From an uncultured beta proteobacterium (GTDB lineage Bacteria > Pseudomonadota > Gammaproteobacteria > Burkholderiales > Rhodocyclaceae): a DNA stretch of 17,107 nucleotides. How positions within the stretch are numbered: the stretch's first letter is position 1; each line of letters opens with the position of its first letter. Under the pieces are notes generated by a model. It saw only the letters and a list, made by a program, of their open reading frames with translations, did not search any database and was not told the origin of the DNA. The translations under genes and the position numbers were made by a program. Shown here piece by piece: positions 1 to 7,251 of the stretch. The DNA lies in contig CAIVZW010000659.1 in assembly GCA_903910495.1 (NCBI GenBank), positions 1 through 17,107 on the forward strand. The letters run 5' to 3'.

Positions 1-1
1 C

Positions 2-343
2 GAAAACGGCTCCCGACTGTCCGGGGGGCAGCGGCAGCGTATTGCCATAGCCCGTGCGATCCTGAAGAACGCTCCCATCCTCATTCTCGATGAAGCCACT
101 TCGTCGCTGGACAACGAGTCAGAACGCCAGGTGCAGGAAGCGCTCGAAGCCCTGATCCAGGGACGGACGACACTGGTCATTGCCCATCGGTTATCCACGG
201 TCGAACGCGCTGACCGCATTGTCGTGCTGCAGCATGGCAAGGTTGTTGAAACAGGAACACATCACGAGTTACTGACCCACGACGGGGTCTACGCTCAGCT
301 CTACAAGCTCCAGTTTGCCGAACACCCCGGGAGCGCCACATGA
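2..343 (+). CDS. msbA: MsbA-type lipid A/lipid-linked ABC transporter, C-terminal end of the ATPase domain (partial)
   Basis: Only the last ~113 residues are present; the gene begins before the window, and the reading frame starts at base 2. Directly visible are the ABC signature LSGGQRQR, the Walker B segment [12 protein letters not shown] ending in the catalytic Glu, the D-loop, and the H-loop His in IAHRLST. The tail, GTHHELL followed by YAQLYKLQF, is typical of fused membrane/ATPase exporters of the MsbA/lipid exporter group. Such a protein would sit in the inner membrane and use ATP to flip lipid A-core or another lipid-linked substrate. The fold is certain. MsbA, rather than another exporter of the same family, is inferred from the lipopolysaccharide genes that follow. 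Its stop overlaps the next start as ATGA (340-343), so the two are translationally coupled. Confidence 0.85.
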   Translation, partial: ENGSRLSGGQRQRIAIARAILKNAPILILDEATSSLDNESERQVQEALEALIQGRTTLVIAHRLSTVERADRIVVLQHGKVVETGTHHELLTHDGVYAQLYKLQFAEHPGSAT

Positions 344-1431
344 GAATCGTACACACCGAGGCTTCCTGCGGCTGGGGCGGGCAGGAGATCCGCATTCTTG
401 AAGAAGCTCGCGGCCTGATTGCCCGCGGCCACGAGGTTTCGGTGCTGTGCGCACCACAGGCACGCATTCTCGAAGAAGCGCCGCGCTTTGGCGTACCGGT
501 CAGCGCGCTGCCGATCGGCCGGAAACGCTTGTCCGGTCTGCTTGCATTGCGCCGCTGGCTGCTTGCAAATCGCCCTGATGTGGTCAATACCCACAGTTCA
601 ACCGACAGCTGGCTGACCGGGCTGGCCTGTGCAACGCTGGCCAAGCCGCCAGCCGTTGTGCGTACCCGCCACATCTCGGCACCCATAGCCGTCAATGCCG
701 CAGCGAAATGGCTTTACGGCCGTTCAGCCCGGCATGTGGTAACCACCGGCGAATCCCTGCGGCAAACGCTGATCCACGATCTCGGACTGCTGCCCGACCG
801 GGTGACCTCGGTACCGACCGGGATTGACCCTGTACGCTTTGCACCGGGCGACAAGATGGCAGTACGTCAGGCGCTGAATCTTGATGCAAACCGTCACTAT
901 CTGGGCATCGTCGCCACACTGCGCAGTTGGAAGGGACACCTTTACCTGCTTGAAGCCTTTGCCAAACTCAATCTTCCGGACTGGACGCTGCTGATCGTCG
1001 GCGAAGGGCCGCAGAAGGAAAATATCAATGCGAGAATCAAGTCACTTGGCCTTGAAAATCAAGTCGTATTGGTTGGCCAAACATCCGAAACAGAGATATG
1101 GATGCGTGCGCTTGATATTTTTTGTTTACCCTCCTACGCCAACGAAGGTGTTCCCCAATCGATCATACAGGCCATGCTGACCGGATTGCCAATCGTTACC
1201 ACACCGATTGGCGCCATTCTCGAAGCCGTCGATGACAATCAAACAGCACTCGTCGTTTCCCCAAGGGATGTTGACGAACTTGCCGGCGCAATTGGCCGAT
1301 TGATAGCAGATCCGCAACTCGTAACACTTCTTGGACAGCAGGCACGGCATCGGGCCGAGACGCGTTTTTCCCTGCAAGGAATGATTGCCAGGATGGAACA
1401 AATTTTTCTCGATGTGGCAACACAAACGTAA
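340..1431 (+). CDS. Glycosyltransferase family 4 (GT-B), LPS core type
   Basis: A 363-residue GT4 enzyme of normal length, expected to transfer a sugar from an activated donor to a core/O-chain acceptor at the cytoplasmic face of the inner membrane. The N-terminal acceptor domain has a [13 protein letters not shown] loop and THSSTDSWL. The donor domain starts near [12 protein letters not shown], with [16 protein letters not shown] and LLIVGEGP. The EX7E region reads [17 protein letters not shown]: the first Glu is present and the second position is Gln, as I recall for a subgroup of these enzymes. The ATG is fixed by the ATGA overlap with the exporter. Base composition changes inside the gene: about 65% GC over 481-660 but about 46% over 1021-1200, which suggests a recombination joint near 1018. 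Donor and acceptor are unknown. Confidence 0.88.
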   Translation: MRIVHTEASCGWGGQEIRILEEARGLIARGHEVSVLCAPQARILEEAPRFGVPVSALPIGRKRLSGLLALRRWLLANRPDVVNTHSSTDSWLTGLACATLAKPPAVVRTRHISAPIAVNAAAKWLYGRSARHVVTTGESLRQTLIHDLGLLPDRVTSVPTGIDPVRFAPGDKMAVRQALNLDANRHYLGIVATLRSWKGHLYLLEAFAKLNLPDWTLLIVGEGPQKENINARIKSLGLENQVVLVGQTSETEIWMRALDIFCLPSYANEGVPQSIIQAMLTGLPIVTTPIGAILEAVDDNQTALVVSPRDVDELAGAIGRLIADPQLVTLLGQQARHRAETRFSLQGMIARMEQIFLDVATQT

Positions 1432-1458
1432 GCCAATGCAGCCCGCGAGACTAAAGCC

Positions 1459-2493
1459 ATGAAGAACAGCGCAACCAGAATTCTCGTGATCAACGTCACG
1501 CGGATCGGCGACACACTACTCACTACGCCCAGCCTGCGCGCAATTGCCTCAGCGAACCCCGGCGTAAATCTGACCTTCCTCGGTCATCCAAAGCGGGCAG
1601 AAGTGCTTAACCACCTGCCGTACCTGAAAAAAATTGGCGCGATCACAAAAACCTACGCTCCGTTTCTCGGACGCTTTAGTGGCAAATGCTACGATCTCGC
1701 TTTTGTTTTTGGTTTCGATGAACCGCTCGTTGCCTACGCCCTGCGTGTCTCAGGTCGGGTCGTTGCATTCAGGCAAAATAATGATTCGCTGAACCGTCGC
1801 TTGTACCGCATCGCTGAAGCCTGTGACCCGATGCCTATGCATGCGGTAGACTATCTGCTTACCCTGCCCGAGGCAGCGGGCTTCCCAGCTAAGGGAAAAC
1901 AACTGGATTACGTCGTCACACCTGAAGAGGCTGACTGGGCGCAATCGGAATTGGCAAGAACACTACCCAAGCCTTGTCATGCACTGATTGGCCTCCAAGT
2001 CGCTAGTTTCCCGACCCGAGCCTATCGCGACTGGCCGCTGGAACATTTCATTGCACTTACCGAACGCATCCGAGGGGCAATGCCACATGCGCACTTTTTG
2101 ATTTTTGGGGGAAGCGAAGAGAAAGTTCGCACCGAACAGCTCGCCAGACACCTTGGTTCGGCAGCAACGCTGCATGCGGGGCAACTCACGCTTCGGCAGA
2201 CAGGTGCCCTCATGAACGAAGTCGACCTCTATATCGGCGTTGATACCGGCCCCACCCATCTCATGGGTGCATTGCACCGACCCATGGTTGCGCTCTATCA
2301 CAGCAAAGCACCCAGCCGTCGGCTTCGCCCACTTGATCACCCATGCGCTTACATCATTGACCATCCAACACCCGAGAGCGAAGCAACACCAGAAACTCCG
2401 ATGTCACAGATTTCAGTTGAGCGTGTTTGGCAAGTCGCCCAACACGCTCTATCGGATCCCCCTCCAAAAATCCGCCAAGAGTATTTTGATTAA
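1459..2493 (+). CDS. Glycosyltransferase family 9 (ADP-heptose:LPS heptosyltransferase-like)
   Basis: The 344-residue protein has the layout of GT9 heptosyltransferases. The N-terminus RILVINVTRIGDTLLTTPSL is the family's first Rossmann strand and acceptor loop. The C-terminal half has YIGVDTGPTHLMGAL followed by RPMVALY, the conserved donor-binding signature (usually D-S/T-GP-x-H-x-A). These enzymes add heptose from ADP-heptose to the inner core of lipopolysaccharide in the cytoplasm. It is divergent from WaaC/WaaF, so the sugar could be another one. It lies 27 nt after the preceding gene and 18 nt before the next, in the same operon. Composition is mixed, without the very high GC of the window's edges. 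Confidence 0.85.
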   Translation: MKNSATRILVINVTRIGDTLLTTPSLRAIASANPGVNLTFLGHPKRAEVLNHLPYLKKIGAITKTYAPFLGRFSGKCYDLAFVFGFDEPLVAYALRVSGRVVAFRQNNDSLNRRLYRIAEACDPMPMHAVDYLLTLPEAAGFPAKGKQLDYVVTPEEADWAQSELARTLPKPCHALIGLQVASFPTRAYRDWPLEHFIALTERIRGAMPHAHFLIFGGSEEKVRTEQLARHLGSAATLHAGQLTLRQTGALMNEVDLYIGVDTGPTHLMGALHRPMVALYHSKAPSRRLRPLDHPCAYIIDHPTPESEATPETPMSQISVERVWQVAQHALSDPPPKIRQEYFD

Positions 2494-2511
2494 CACATCG
2501 TCTGGACTGCC

Positions 2512-3510
2512 ATGCTCAAAACAACACAAGCCAGCTGTTTAATTTGCGAAACCGACGACCATCACGAAACATTTGCGGTTCGCGAAATGTATTTCGGCAC
2601 CAGAGAAATGTTCGACTATTTCGAATGCTCTAATTGCGGTGCAATACAAATTGTTGCAATCCCTGATGATATGTCAAAGCACTACCCTTCTAACTATTAT
2701 TCATACTCTACAGCCAAGCGCCGGAAATCGAACCCGCTCGAAGTGGCTTTACGCCGGAAACGTACACAAGCCTGGCTCGGCCATCCTGGGGTATTAGGCT
2801 CTTTGTTTGCGTCTGCCTCACGTCGCAGGCCGGAATACCTCGGCTGGCTGACCGACATAGGCATAAGCATCAACTCCAGCATTCTCGACGTCGGAAGTGG
2901 CAGTGGGCAATTGTTGTTGAAAATGCAACGTGACGGCTTTCTGCGCCTGAGGGGTATCGATCCGTTCAACGCCACTCCAATCGATCATGGCAACGGATTG
3001 TGCATCGACAACAAGCATCTTCAGGAAGAACAAGGCGCCTACGATCTAATCATGTTTCATCACTCGCTAGAGCATATGGCAGCACCCCAGCAAGCGCTGA
3101 TCGATGCTTCCCGGTTGCTAAACGAAAACGGTCGGATATTGATCAGGATACCTGTTGCAGGAGGTTATGCCTGGCGAAAATATAGGGAACACTGGTATGC
3201 ACTAGATGCACCCAGGCATCTTTTCGTCCCAAACCCCTGCTCAATGCAGATCCTCGCCACACGGTGCGGTCTGAAGATTGAACGCATTTTCTTTGATTCC
3301 GATTCCAGCCAATTTGCCGCAAGTGAAGCCTACATGCGAGACATTCCCGCATCACAGATAGCGCAAGAATGCGGCAGATATGGCGCAGCCTCGCCGGAGA
3401 ATCAGTCAACCACGATAGAATTCGCAAAATTCCTCAACGCTATCGGAGATGGCGATACTGCAGGCTTCGTACTGCACGTATCCGCAGAAAGACCTAGCAG
3501 TGGGCACTAA
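2512..3510 (+). CDS. Class I SAM-dependent methyltransferase with N-terminal zinc-ribbon
   Basis: A 332-residue protein with two parts. Residues 9-42 carry two CxxC pairs (C9/C12 and C39/C42), a probable zinc site. Residues ~120-270 form a Rossmann methyltransferase: motif I is DVGSGSG at 126-132, and the post-motif segment is DLIMFHHSLEH (178-188), as in the Methyltransf_23/11 families. This arrangement resembles sugar C- or O-methyltransferases in O-antigen and natural-product loci, some of which act on nucleotide sugars. A role methylating a sugar here is therefore plausible but inferred. Its end overlaps the next gene by 11 nt if that gene starts at GTG 3500. A protein-maturation methyltransferase cannot be excluded from sequence alone. 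Confidence 0.82.
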   Translation: MLKTTQASCLICETDDHHETFAVREMYFGTREMFDYFECSNCGAIQIVAIPDDMSKHYPSNYYSYSTAKRRKSNPLEVALRRKRTQAWLGHPGVLGSLFASASRRRPEYLGWLTDIGISINSSILDVGSGSGQLLLKMQRDGFLRLRGIDPFNATPIDHGNGLCIDNKHLQEEQGAYDLIMFHHSLEHMAAPQQALIDASRLLNENGRILIRIPVAGGYAWRKYREHWYALDAPRHLFVPNPCSMQILATRCGLKIERIFFDSDSSQFAASEAYMRDIPASQIAQECGRYGAASPENQSTTIEFAKFLNAIGDGDTAGFVLHVSAERPSSGH

Positions 3511-4312
3511 GACGACACGACAATTTCTTGTTTTTTTTCGTGCGGGGAAAAGTTCTCTTCATCGCACGGCGATTGCAGAAGACCCACAAAGGAACTGGGA
3601 CTGCTGCGTCAGTTGGTACGCCGATGCGCCGGAAGAAACAATGGCTGAGTATTATGTAGGAACCGGTTTCAACAAGCTTGAAGCTTTTGATGACTTCCTT
3701 TCGATCTTGCCATCAGACCACGGATACAGCTACGTACTCGCACTTGATGACGACATCAAGTTTTCCGCAGGGGAAATTTCCTGTTTCTTCAATCTTTGCG
3801 CACGCCACAATCTTTATCTCGCGCAGCCAGCTCTCAAGTGGGGCACCAACGCCAACCATCATGTCACGTTATGGAACCCTATCTGCACAGTTCGCCAAAC
3901 CCGCTTTGTGGAAGTTATGGCTCCATGCTTCTCAAAGGCTGCGATTAAACGCTTAAGGCCGACTTTCCGCATCAACAAAAGCACTTGGGGTATTGACTAT
4001 GCGTGGTCATCACTTCTGAACGGGGAAGAAAAGATTGCAATAGTTGATGCCACGAGAGTTGAACATACAAAAGCAGTTTCGCTGACAAATGGCCCCTTCT
4101 ATGACAAACTGCGAGCAATAGGTGCTGATGCACAGAGTGAATATAAAGCAATAAAGGAAACGTATCCAGCCTTTGGTAGCCTTGCCTCAAAATCAACAGG
4201 TCACCGTTTCCTAGTACCGCTCCCTTCCGGGCTTGGTAATTTCCTAACTAAACTGTTTGAACACTTGAAAAAACGTATACACAGCAGGCTTCTTGCCCGC
4301 CGAGTCAATTAG
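3500..4312 (+). CDS. DUF707-family protein, putative glycosyltransferase
   Basis: I recognise the DUF707 family from its ordered motifs: LVFFRAGKSSLHR at the start, NWDCCVSWY, YSYVLALDDDI (a DxD-like triplet as in GT-A enzymes), LYLAQPALKW, RFVEVMAPCFS, and STWGIDYAWSSL followed by DATRVEHTKAVS. To my knowledge members lack a settled biochemical function. The DDD motif and the neighbouring glycosyltransferases suggest a sugar transferase. The frame is open from ATG 3449, but family homology begins right after GTG 3500 and the GGAG before 3449 abuts that ATG, so I chose GTG (270 residues). It overlaps the methyltransferase stop. A run of eight T (3531-3538) lies at codons 10-13. Plant members dominate the family as I remember it, so a bacterial copy in a lipopolysaccharide locus is notable. 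Confidence 0.78.
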   Translation: MGTKTTRQFLVFFRAGKSSLHRTAIAEDPQRNWDCCVSWYADAPEETMAEYYVGTGFNKLEAFDDFLSILPSDHGYSYVLALDDDIKFSAGEISCFFNLCARHNLYLAQPALKWGTNANHHVTLWNPICTVRQTRFVEVMAPCFSKAAIKRLRPTFRINKSTWGIDYAWSSLLNGEEKIAIVDATRVEHTKAVSLTNGPFYDKLRAIGADAQSEYKAIKETYPAFGSLASKSTGHRFLVPLPSGLGNFLTKLFEHLKKRIHSRLLARRVN

Positions 4313-4318
4313 TTCACC

Positions 4319-5308
4319 ATGATCCTCTCTCCAGAAAGAAAGGTGCTTTATCACCCCTACGGTCGTGGCCTGTGTCCAGCCCTGGAAGCCGAACTGGAGA
4401 ATCTCGGGCTTTTGTTTCGTTCACTCGACGAAGTTCCTGCCGATCATCCACTTGACGATGGAATCGCGTGCATCATCTGGTTTTACTTTGCACTTCGTTC
4501 CCCAATTGAAACATGGCGATTGAAACGCAGATTGCAGAAGTCTTCCGTCCCCCTCATGGCTTGGAATCGAGACGCCCCACACTATCTTAACCGTCAGCCG
4601 TGGCGTCTGGATTTGCTGGACAAGGCAAAAATTCTTGACATCTATGCTTCCCACTCTTTGATTGATTCGCGCCGCTATGCCGACAATGTGCTTTATCTTG
4701 CAAATGCTGCCGATACCAACATTTACCATCTCGAAACTCCAGTTGAAGCGAATCTAATCCAACTACGCGACACCAACAATTTCCGCTACGACGTCTCATT
4801 TTTTGGTGGCATGAATGGGAGCCGCCACAAAGAAGACGCAGATCGTGAGCGTTTCTTTCTTGATCTGAGCAAGCGCCTTCAGGTACGCGGCATCAGTTTC
4901 CTGTTCCGCGAAGCCGAAGACATGAGCATCGCCGAGCAAACTGCTTTGATTCAAACCTCACGCATCAACCTAAACTATGGCGCTCGCTGTGAGTATCAGG
5001 TAGCTGTGGCATCAGGGCTTCCCGAACGCTGTTTCGGCATTCCGGCCTGTGGCGGTTTTCTGCTCTGCGATAAACGTACGCATGCTCGTGACGACTTCAC
5101 GATTGGAGGAAACTGGGCTGAGTTTGATGGCATTGACGATTGCGTCGCAAAAACCGAATACTGGCTAAACCATTTCGATCATGCCCGCGACCTTGCAGAG
5201 CGCTGCTACCATCACGTCATGGCTAATCATACCTACCGAAATCGGGCAATCAACTTTCATGAGACGCTGCTCACATGGCATGCAAAAAAAAATGGGAGCA
5301 TGTTGTGA
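4319..5308 (+). CDS. CgeB-like glycosyltransferase (glycosyl transferase family 1 type)
   Basis: A 329-residue GT-B-like protein resembling the CgeB / spore-protein glycosyltransferase group. The C-terminal half carries the diagnostic run: SRINLNYG, then LPERCFGIPACGGFLLCD, an acidic FDGIDDCV, and HHVMANHTYRNRAI near the end, matching the usual 'R-x-fEi-acG-g-lL' and 'h-Ty-Ra' pattern. The N-terminal half (YHPYGRGLCPALEAELENLG) looks like the acceptor Rossmann domain. It probably transfers a sugar to a surface glycan or glycolipid; donor and acceptor are unknown. It starts 6 nt after the DUF707 stop with only a weak ribosome site, so translation is probably coupled. Its 3' end holds a run of nine A (5284-5292) and overlaps the next start as GTGA. 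Confidence 0.78.
   Translation: MILSPERKVLYHPYGRGLCPALEAELENLGLLFRSLDEVPADHPLDDGIACIIWFYFALRSPIETWRLKRRLQKSSVPLMAWNRDAPHYLNRQPWRLDLLDKAKILDIYASHSLIDSRRYADNVLYLANAADTNIYHLETPVEANLIQLRDTNNFRYDVSFFGGMNGSRHKEDADRERFFLDLSKRLQVRGISFLFREAEDMSIAEQTALIQTSRINLNYGARCEYQVAVASGLPERCFGIPACGGFLLCDKRTHARDDFTIGGNWAEFDGIDDCVAKTEYWLNHFDHARDLAERCYHHVMANHTYRNRAINFHETLLTWHAKKNGSML
5284..5292 (+). other. A9 homopolymer (possible slippery site) at the CgeB-like/GT2 junction
   Basis: Nine consecutive A near the end of the CgeB-like gene, read GCA AAA AAA AAT in its frame. A -1 shift here would continue AAA TGG GAG CAT GTT GTG ACC straight into the frame of the GT2 gene, because that frame is open back to 5275. The tract therefore could produce a fused protein by ribosomal or transcriptional slippage. 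This is a sequence observation; no slippage is shown. Confidence 0.45.
5294..5298 (+). promoter_or_regulatory. Ribosome binding site GGGAG deciding the GT2 start
   Basis: GGGAG ends 6 nt before GTG 5305, an ideal spacing. This supports the GTG as the real start of the GT2 gene instead of the upstream ATG at 5275, which would add ten residues (K/W/H-rich) lacking family similarity. Confidence 0.7.
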
Positions 5309-6285
5309 CCGCACCTTTGCTTACCCTGATCATCCCTGTATATAACGTTGCACCCTACTTGCGGGAATGCCTGGATAGCGTGGCAACGCAAACACATCCG
5401 ATAGAGGAACTCATCATTGTTGATGATGGATCAACCGATGAGAGCCCGGAGATTCTGCAGGAGTATGCGGCCAAAATGCCGCAGATGCACATCATTTGGC
5501 AGGAAAACAGTGGCCAGGCCGTGGCGCGCAATACGGGGATGCAGCACGCTAGGGGACGCTATCTCGCTTTTGCAGACGCAGACGATTTCGCTGCTCCGCA
5601 GATGTATGAACATCTGCTAGGCATGGCGCTGGCAGATAATCTCGATATCTCGCTATGTAATGCACATTTCCATTTTGAAGGCCGCGAAGCTGACCGAGTG
5701 ATCTATTCCAACTCGATTACGACCGATGTCATACCGGGCAAGGAGTGGCTGCGGGATAAGCTGAAAAACAACAGCTTGGTACACATGGTCTGGATGCATC
5801 TTTATCGGCGAGATTTTTTGCTGCAGCACAATTTCAGTTTTACTCCTCGTATTCTTTACGAAGATGTCATCTGGACAACAGAAGTACTGCTCAAGGCCAA
5901 GCGCATCAGATATGACGCAACACCGCTTTACTCCTACCGCATTCCAATCCGGCATTTCTCCATCGAGCAGAATCGGCGCCGCCTTAAAATAATCATTGAC
6001 AGCAGTGTCGTCAACGCGAGGACACTGACCGGAATCTCAAACAATGGGGAGTACGATGAAGAACTATCGCGTCTGCTGCGCTGGCAAGCAGTTGACGGCA
6101 GCATCTCCATTTTTCACAAAATAGAAAAACTGCCTGATGCTCAGTGGCAGCGCGAACGTTATCGCGAGATTTACAGTAGCGGCCTGTTTTCCCTGCTCTG
6201 GAAAAATGCCGTAGACTGGCGTCAACGACGCCGGATTGCCCGTAACTATCTGAAATCATTTACTCACTTGTCACGTGCAGGCTAA
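5305..6285 (+). CDS. Glycosyltransferase family 2 (GT-A)
   Basis: A 326-residue GT2 enzyme. The nucleotide-sugar domain starts at once with LLTLIIPVYNVAPYLRECL, then EELIIVDDGSTDES, NSGQAVARNTGMQHARG and FADADDF (metal-binding DxD). The second half has RILYEDVIWTTEVLLKAKR followed by PLYSYRIPIRHFS, the usual 'yEDv...plYyYR' block of polysaccharide GT2 proteins. It would act in the cytoplasm, adding a sugar to a lipid-linked or core acceptor. The start is GTG 5305, overlapping the previous stop (GTGA) and preceded by a good GGGAG. Last gene of the left operon. A decayed partial copy of bases ~5631-5850 lies at 8052-8275. Confidence 0.9.
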   Translation: MTAPLLTLIIPVYNVAPYLRECLDSVATQTHPIEELIIVDDGSTDESPEILQEYAAKMPQMHIIWQENSGQAVARNTGMQHARGRYLAFADADDFAAPQMYEHLLGMALADNLDISLCNAHFHFEGREADRVIYSNSITTDVIPGKEWLRDKLKNNSLVHMVWMHLYRRDFLLQHNFSFTPRILYEDVIWTTEVLLKAKRIRYDATPLYSYRIPIRHFSIEQNRRRLKIIIDSSVVNARTLTGISNNGEYDEELSRLLRWQAVDGSISIFHKIEKLPDAQWQRERYREIYSSGLFSLLWKNAVDWRQRRRIARNYLKSFTHLSRAG

Positions 6286-6349
6286 CGTGGCCACTCTGAT
6301 CACTTTCTCCGATCAGGAACGAATTCGATAAATGTCCATACCTACACGG
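6286..6349. other. Convergent intergenic gap with a weak inverted repeat
   Basis: This 64-nt gap separates the end of the left operon from the end of the - strand FkbM gene. CTGATC (6296-6301) and GATCAG (6311-6316) can pair around a 9-nt loop. There is no T-tract on either side, so a role as a shared terminator is only a weak possibility. Confidence 0.25.
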
Positions 6350-7144
6350 TTAATGCTTACGGTGGGATACGCTTATGGCCATGAAAATAAAACAGGGTTT
6401 CCCAAAGCTTTTCTTGCATTCAATGTCAAAGCCTTTCTGCTCCAACCAATCCAGCAATTCGAAATCGCGCTCGCCATGCAACTCGCCAACAATATATTTC
6501 ACGCTGGTGAGCAACTCGTCATCAAGGCCATATAAAATTTCTTTCTCGGCACCTTCCGTATCAATTTTTATTACATCTACTCTATTAACGCCAAGTTCCC
6601 GCAAGAAGTTTCCGCTCTTCCGTACCGGTATTGAAATCTTTGTTTCAGACCCCACCGCTCCGCGCTGATAGAAAGACCATCCTCCATCATTGCTCCAATC
6701 TGGCGAATGTATCATTTCCAGTTCACCATCCTTGTCGGATAACGCGATTGCATGACAGCTAATCCGAGGAGCAACATTACGTGATTGTGCATTCTTCTGC
6801 AGAAGCTCAAAGTTACTTGGAATAGGTTCAAATGAATGAACCTTGGCATATGGATAGAGTTCACTAAAATACACAGTTGCTGCGCCTATGTTTGCCCCTA
6901 TGTCTAGGACCGTTTCCACTTCATTGGATTGAGGTAAGCGTGAATGCCAGTATTCGGACTTGCGCCCCTTAAATAAAATTTCATAGATAACACCTCCATC
7001 GCTTGTACCCTCCCGGTAGAAAACTGGCTTACCTCGGTAGTTGATGCTGTACAAGTTGCCAGTTGGGGATTGCGATAAAGCAGTTCTGGCGAAAGAAATA
7101 CTGCGAGCGCGTAGAGCATACTTGATGAATAATTTCATTGTCAT
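6350..7144 (-). CDS. FkbM family SAM-dependent methyltransferase
   Basis: A 264-residue methyltransferase of the FkbM family. Visible are motif I, VETVLDIGANIGAATVYFSE; the acidic SAM-ribose position in VHSFEPIPSNFELLQKN; ALSDKDGELEM; and the FkbM hallmark VDVIKIDTEGAEKEILYG. Such enzymes O-methylate sugars or other hydroxyls in glycan and polyketide loci. Here it may cap or decorate a surface glycan, which is inference. It is transcribed against both flanking operons. The ATG at 7144 has a nearby second ATG two codons in (MTMK), and AAAGAGA upstream is a modest ribosome site. A candidate promoter lies at 7214-7243. AT-rich like the other central genes. Confidence 0.88.
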   Translation of the reverse strand: MTMKLFIKYALRARSISFARTALSQSPTGNLYSINYRGKPVFYREGTSDGGVIYEILFKGRKSEYWHSRLPQSNEVETVLDIGANIGAATVYFSELYPYAKVHSFEPIPSNFELLQKNAQSRNVAPRISCHAIALSDKDGELEMIHSPDWSNDGGWSFYQRGAVGSETKISIPVRKSGNFLRELGVNRVDVIKIDTEGAEKEILYGLDDELLTSVKYIVGELHGERDFELLDWLEQKGFDIECKKSFGKPCFIFMAISVSHRKH

Positions 7145-7213
7145 TGCTGATATCTCTTTGTGATCTGTTTATGCGGGGTCGTGAAAAATAGAAAACCCAA
7201 AGCGTCCTCAAGG

Positions 7214-7243
7214 AGTATCACTGACGTTGGGTGCCGCTGTCAA
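7214..7243 (-). promoter_or_regulatory. Candidate sigma-70 promoter for the FkbM gene
   Basis: Read on the - strand: a perfect -35 TTGACA (7238-7243), an 18-nt spacer and a -10 GATACT (7214-7219, four of six consensus bases), 70 nt before the start codon. The ISAs1 target-site duplication overlaps the outer two bases of the -35 (7242-7243), and the element itself begins at 7252. Based on sequence match only. Confidence 0.4.
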
Positions 7244-7251
7244 TTCGAAGT
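7242..7251. repeat. Left target-site duplication of the ISAs1 element
   Basis: AATTCGAAGT, identical over all 10 bases to 8009-8018 on the other side of the element and directly abutting its left terminal repeat. Target duplications of about 8-10 bp are known for the ISAs1 family. Confidence 0.85.

Noticed and set aside
177..695. 172-codon open frame on the - strand
   Set aside because: It is the antisense shadow of the ABC transporter and GT4 genes in GC-rich DNA; the protein has no recognisable motif.
6296..6316. Inverted repeat CTGATC/GATCAG as a terminator
   Set aside because: Only six pairs with a 9-nt loop and no U-tract on either strand; too weak to call as a terminator.
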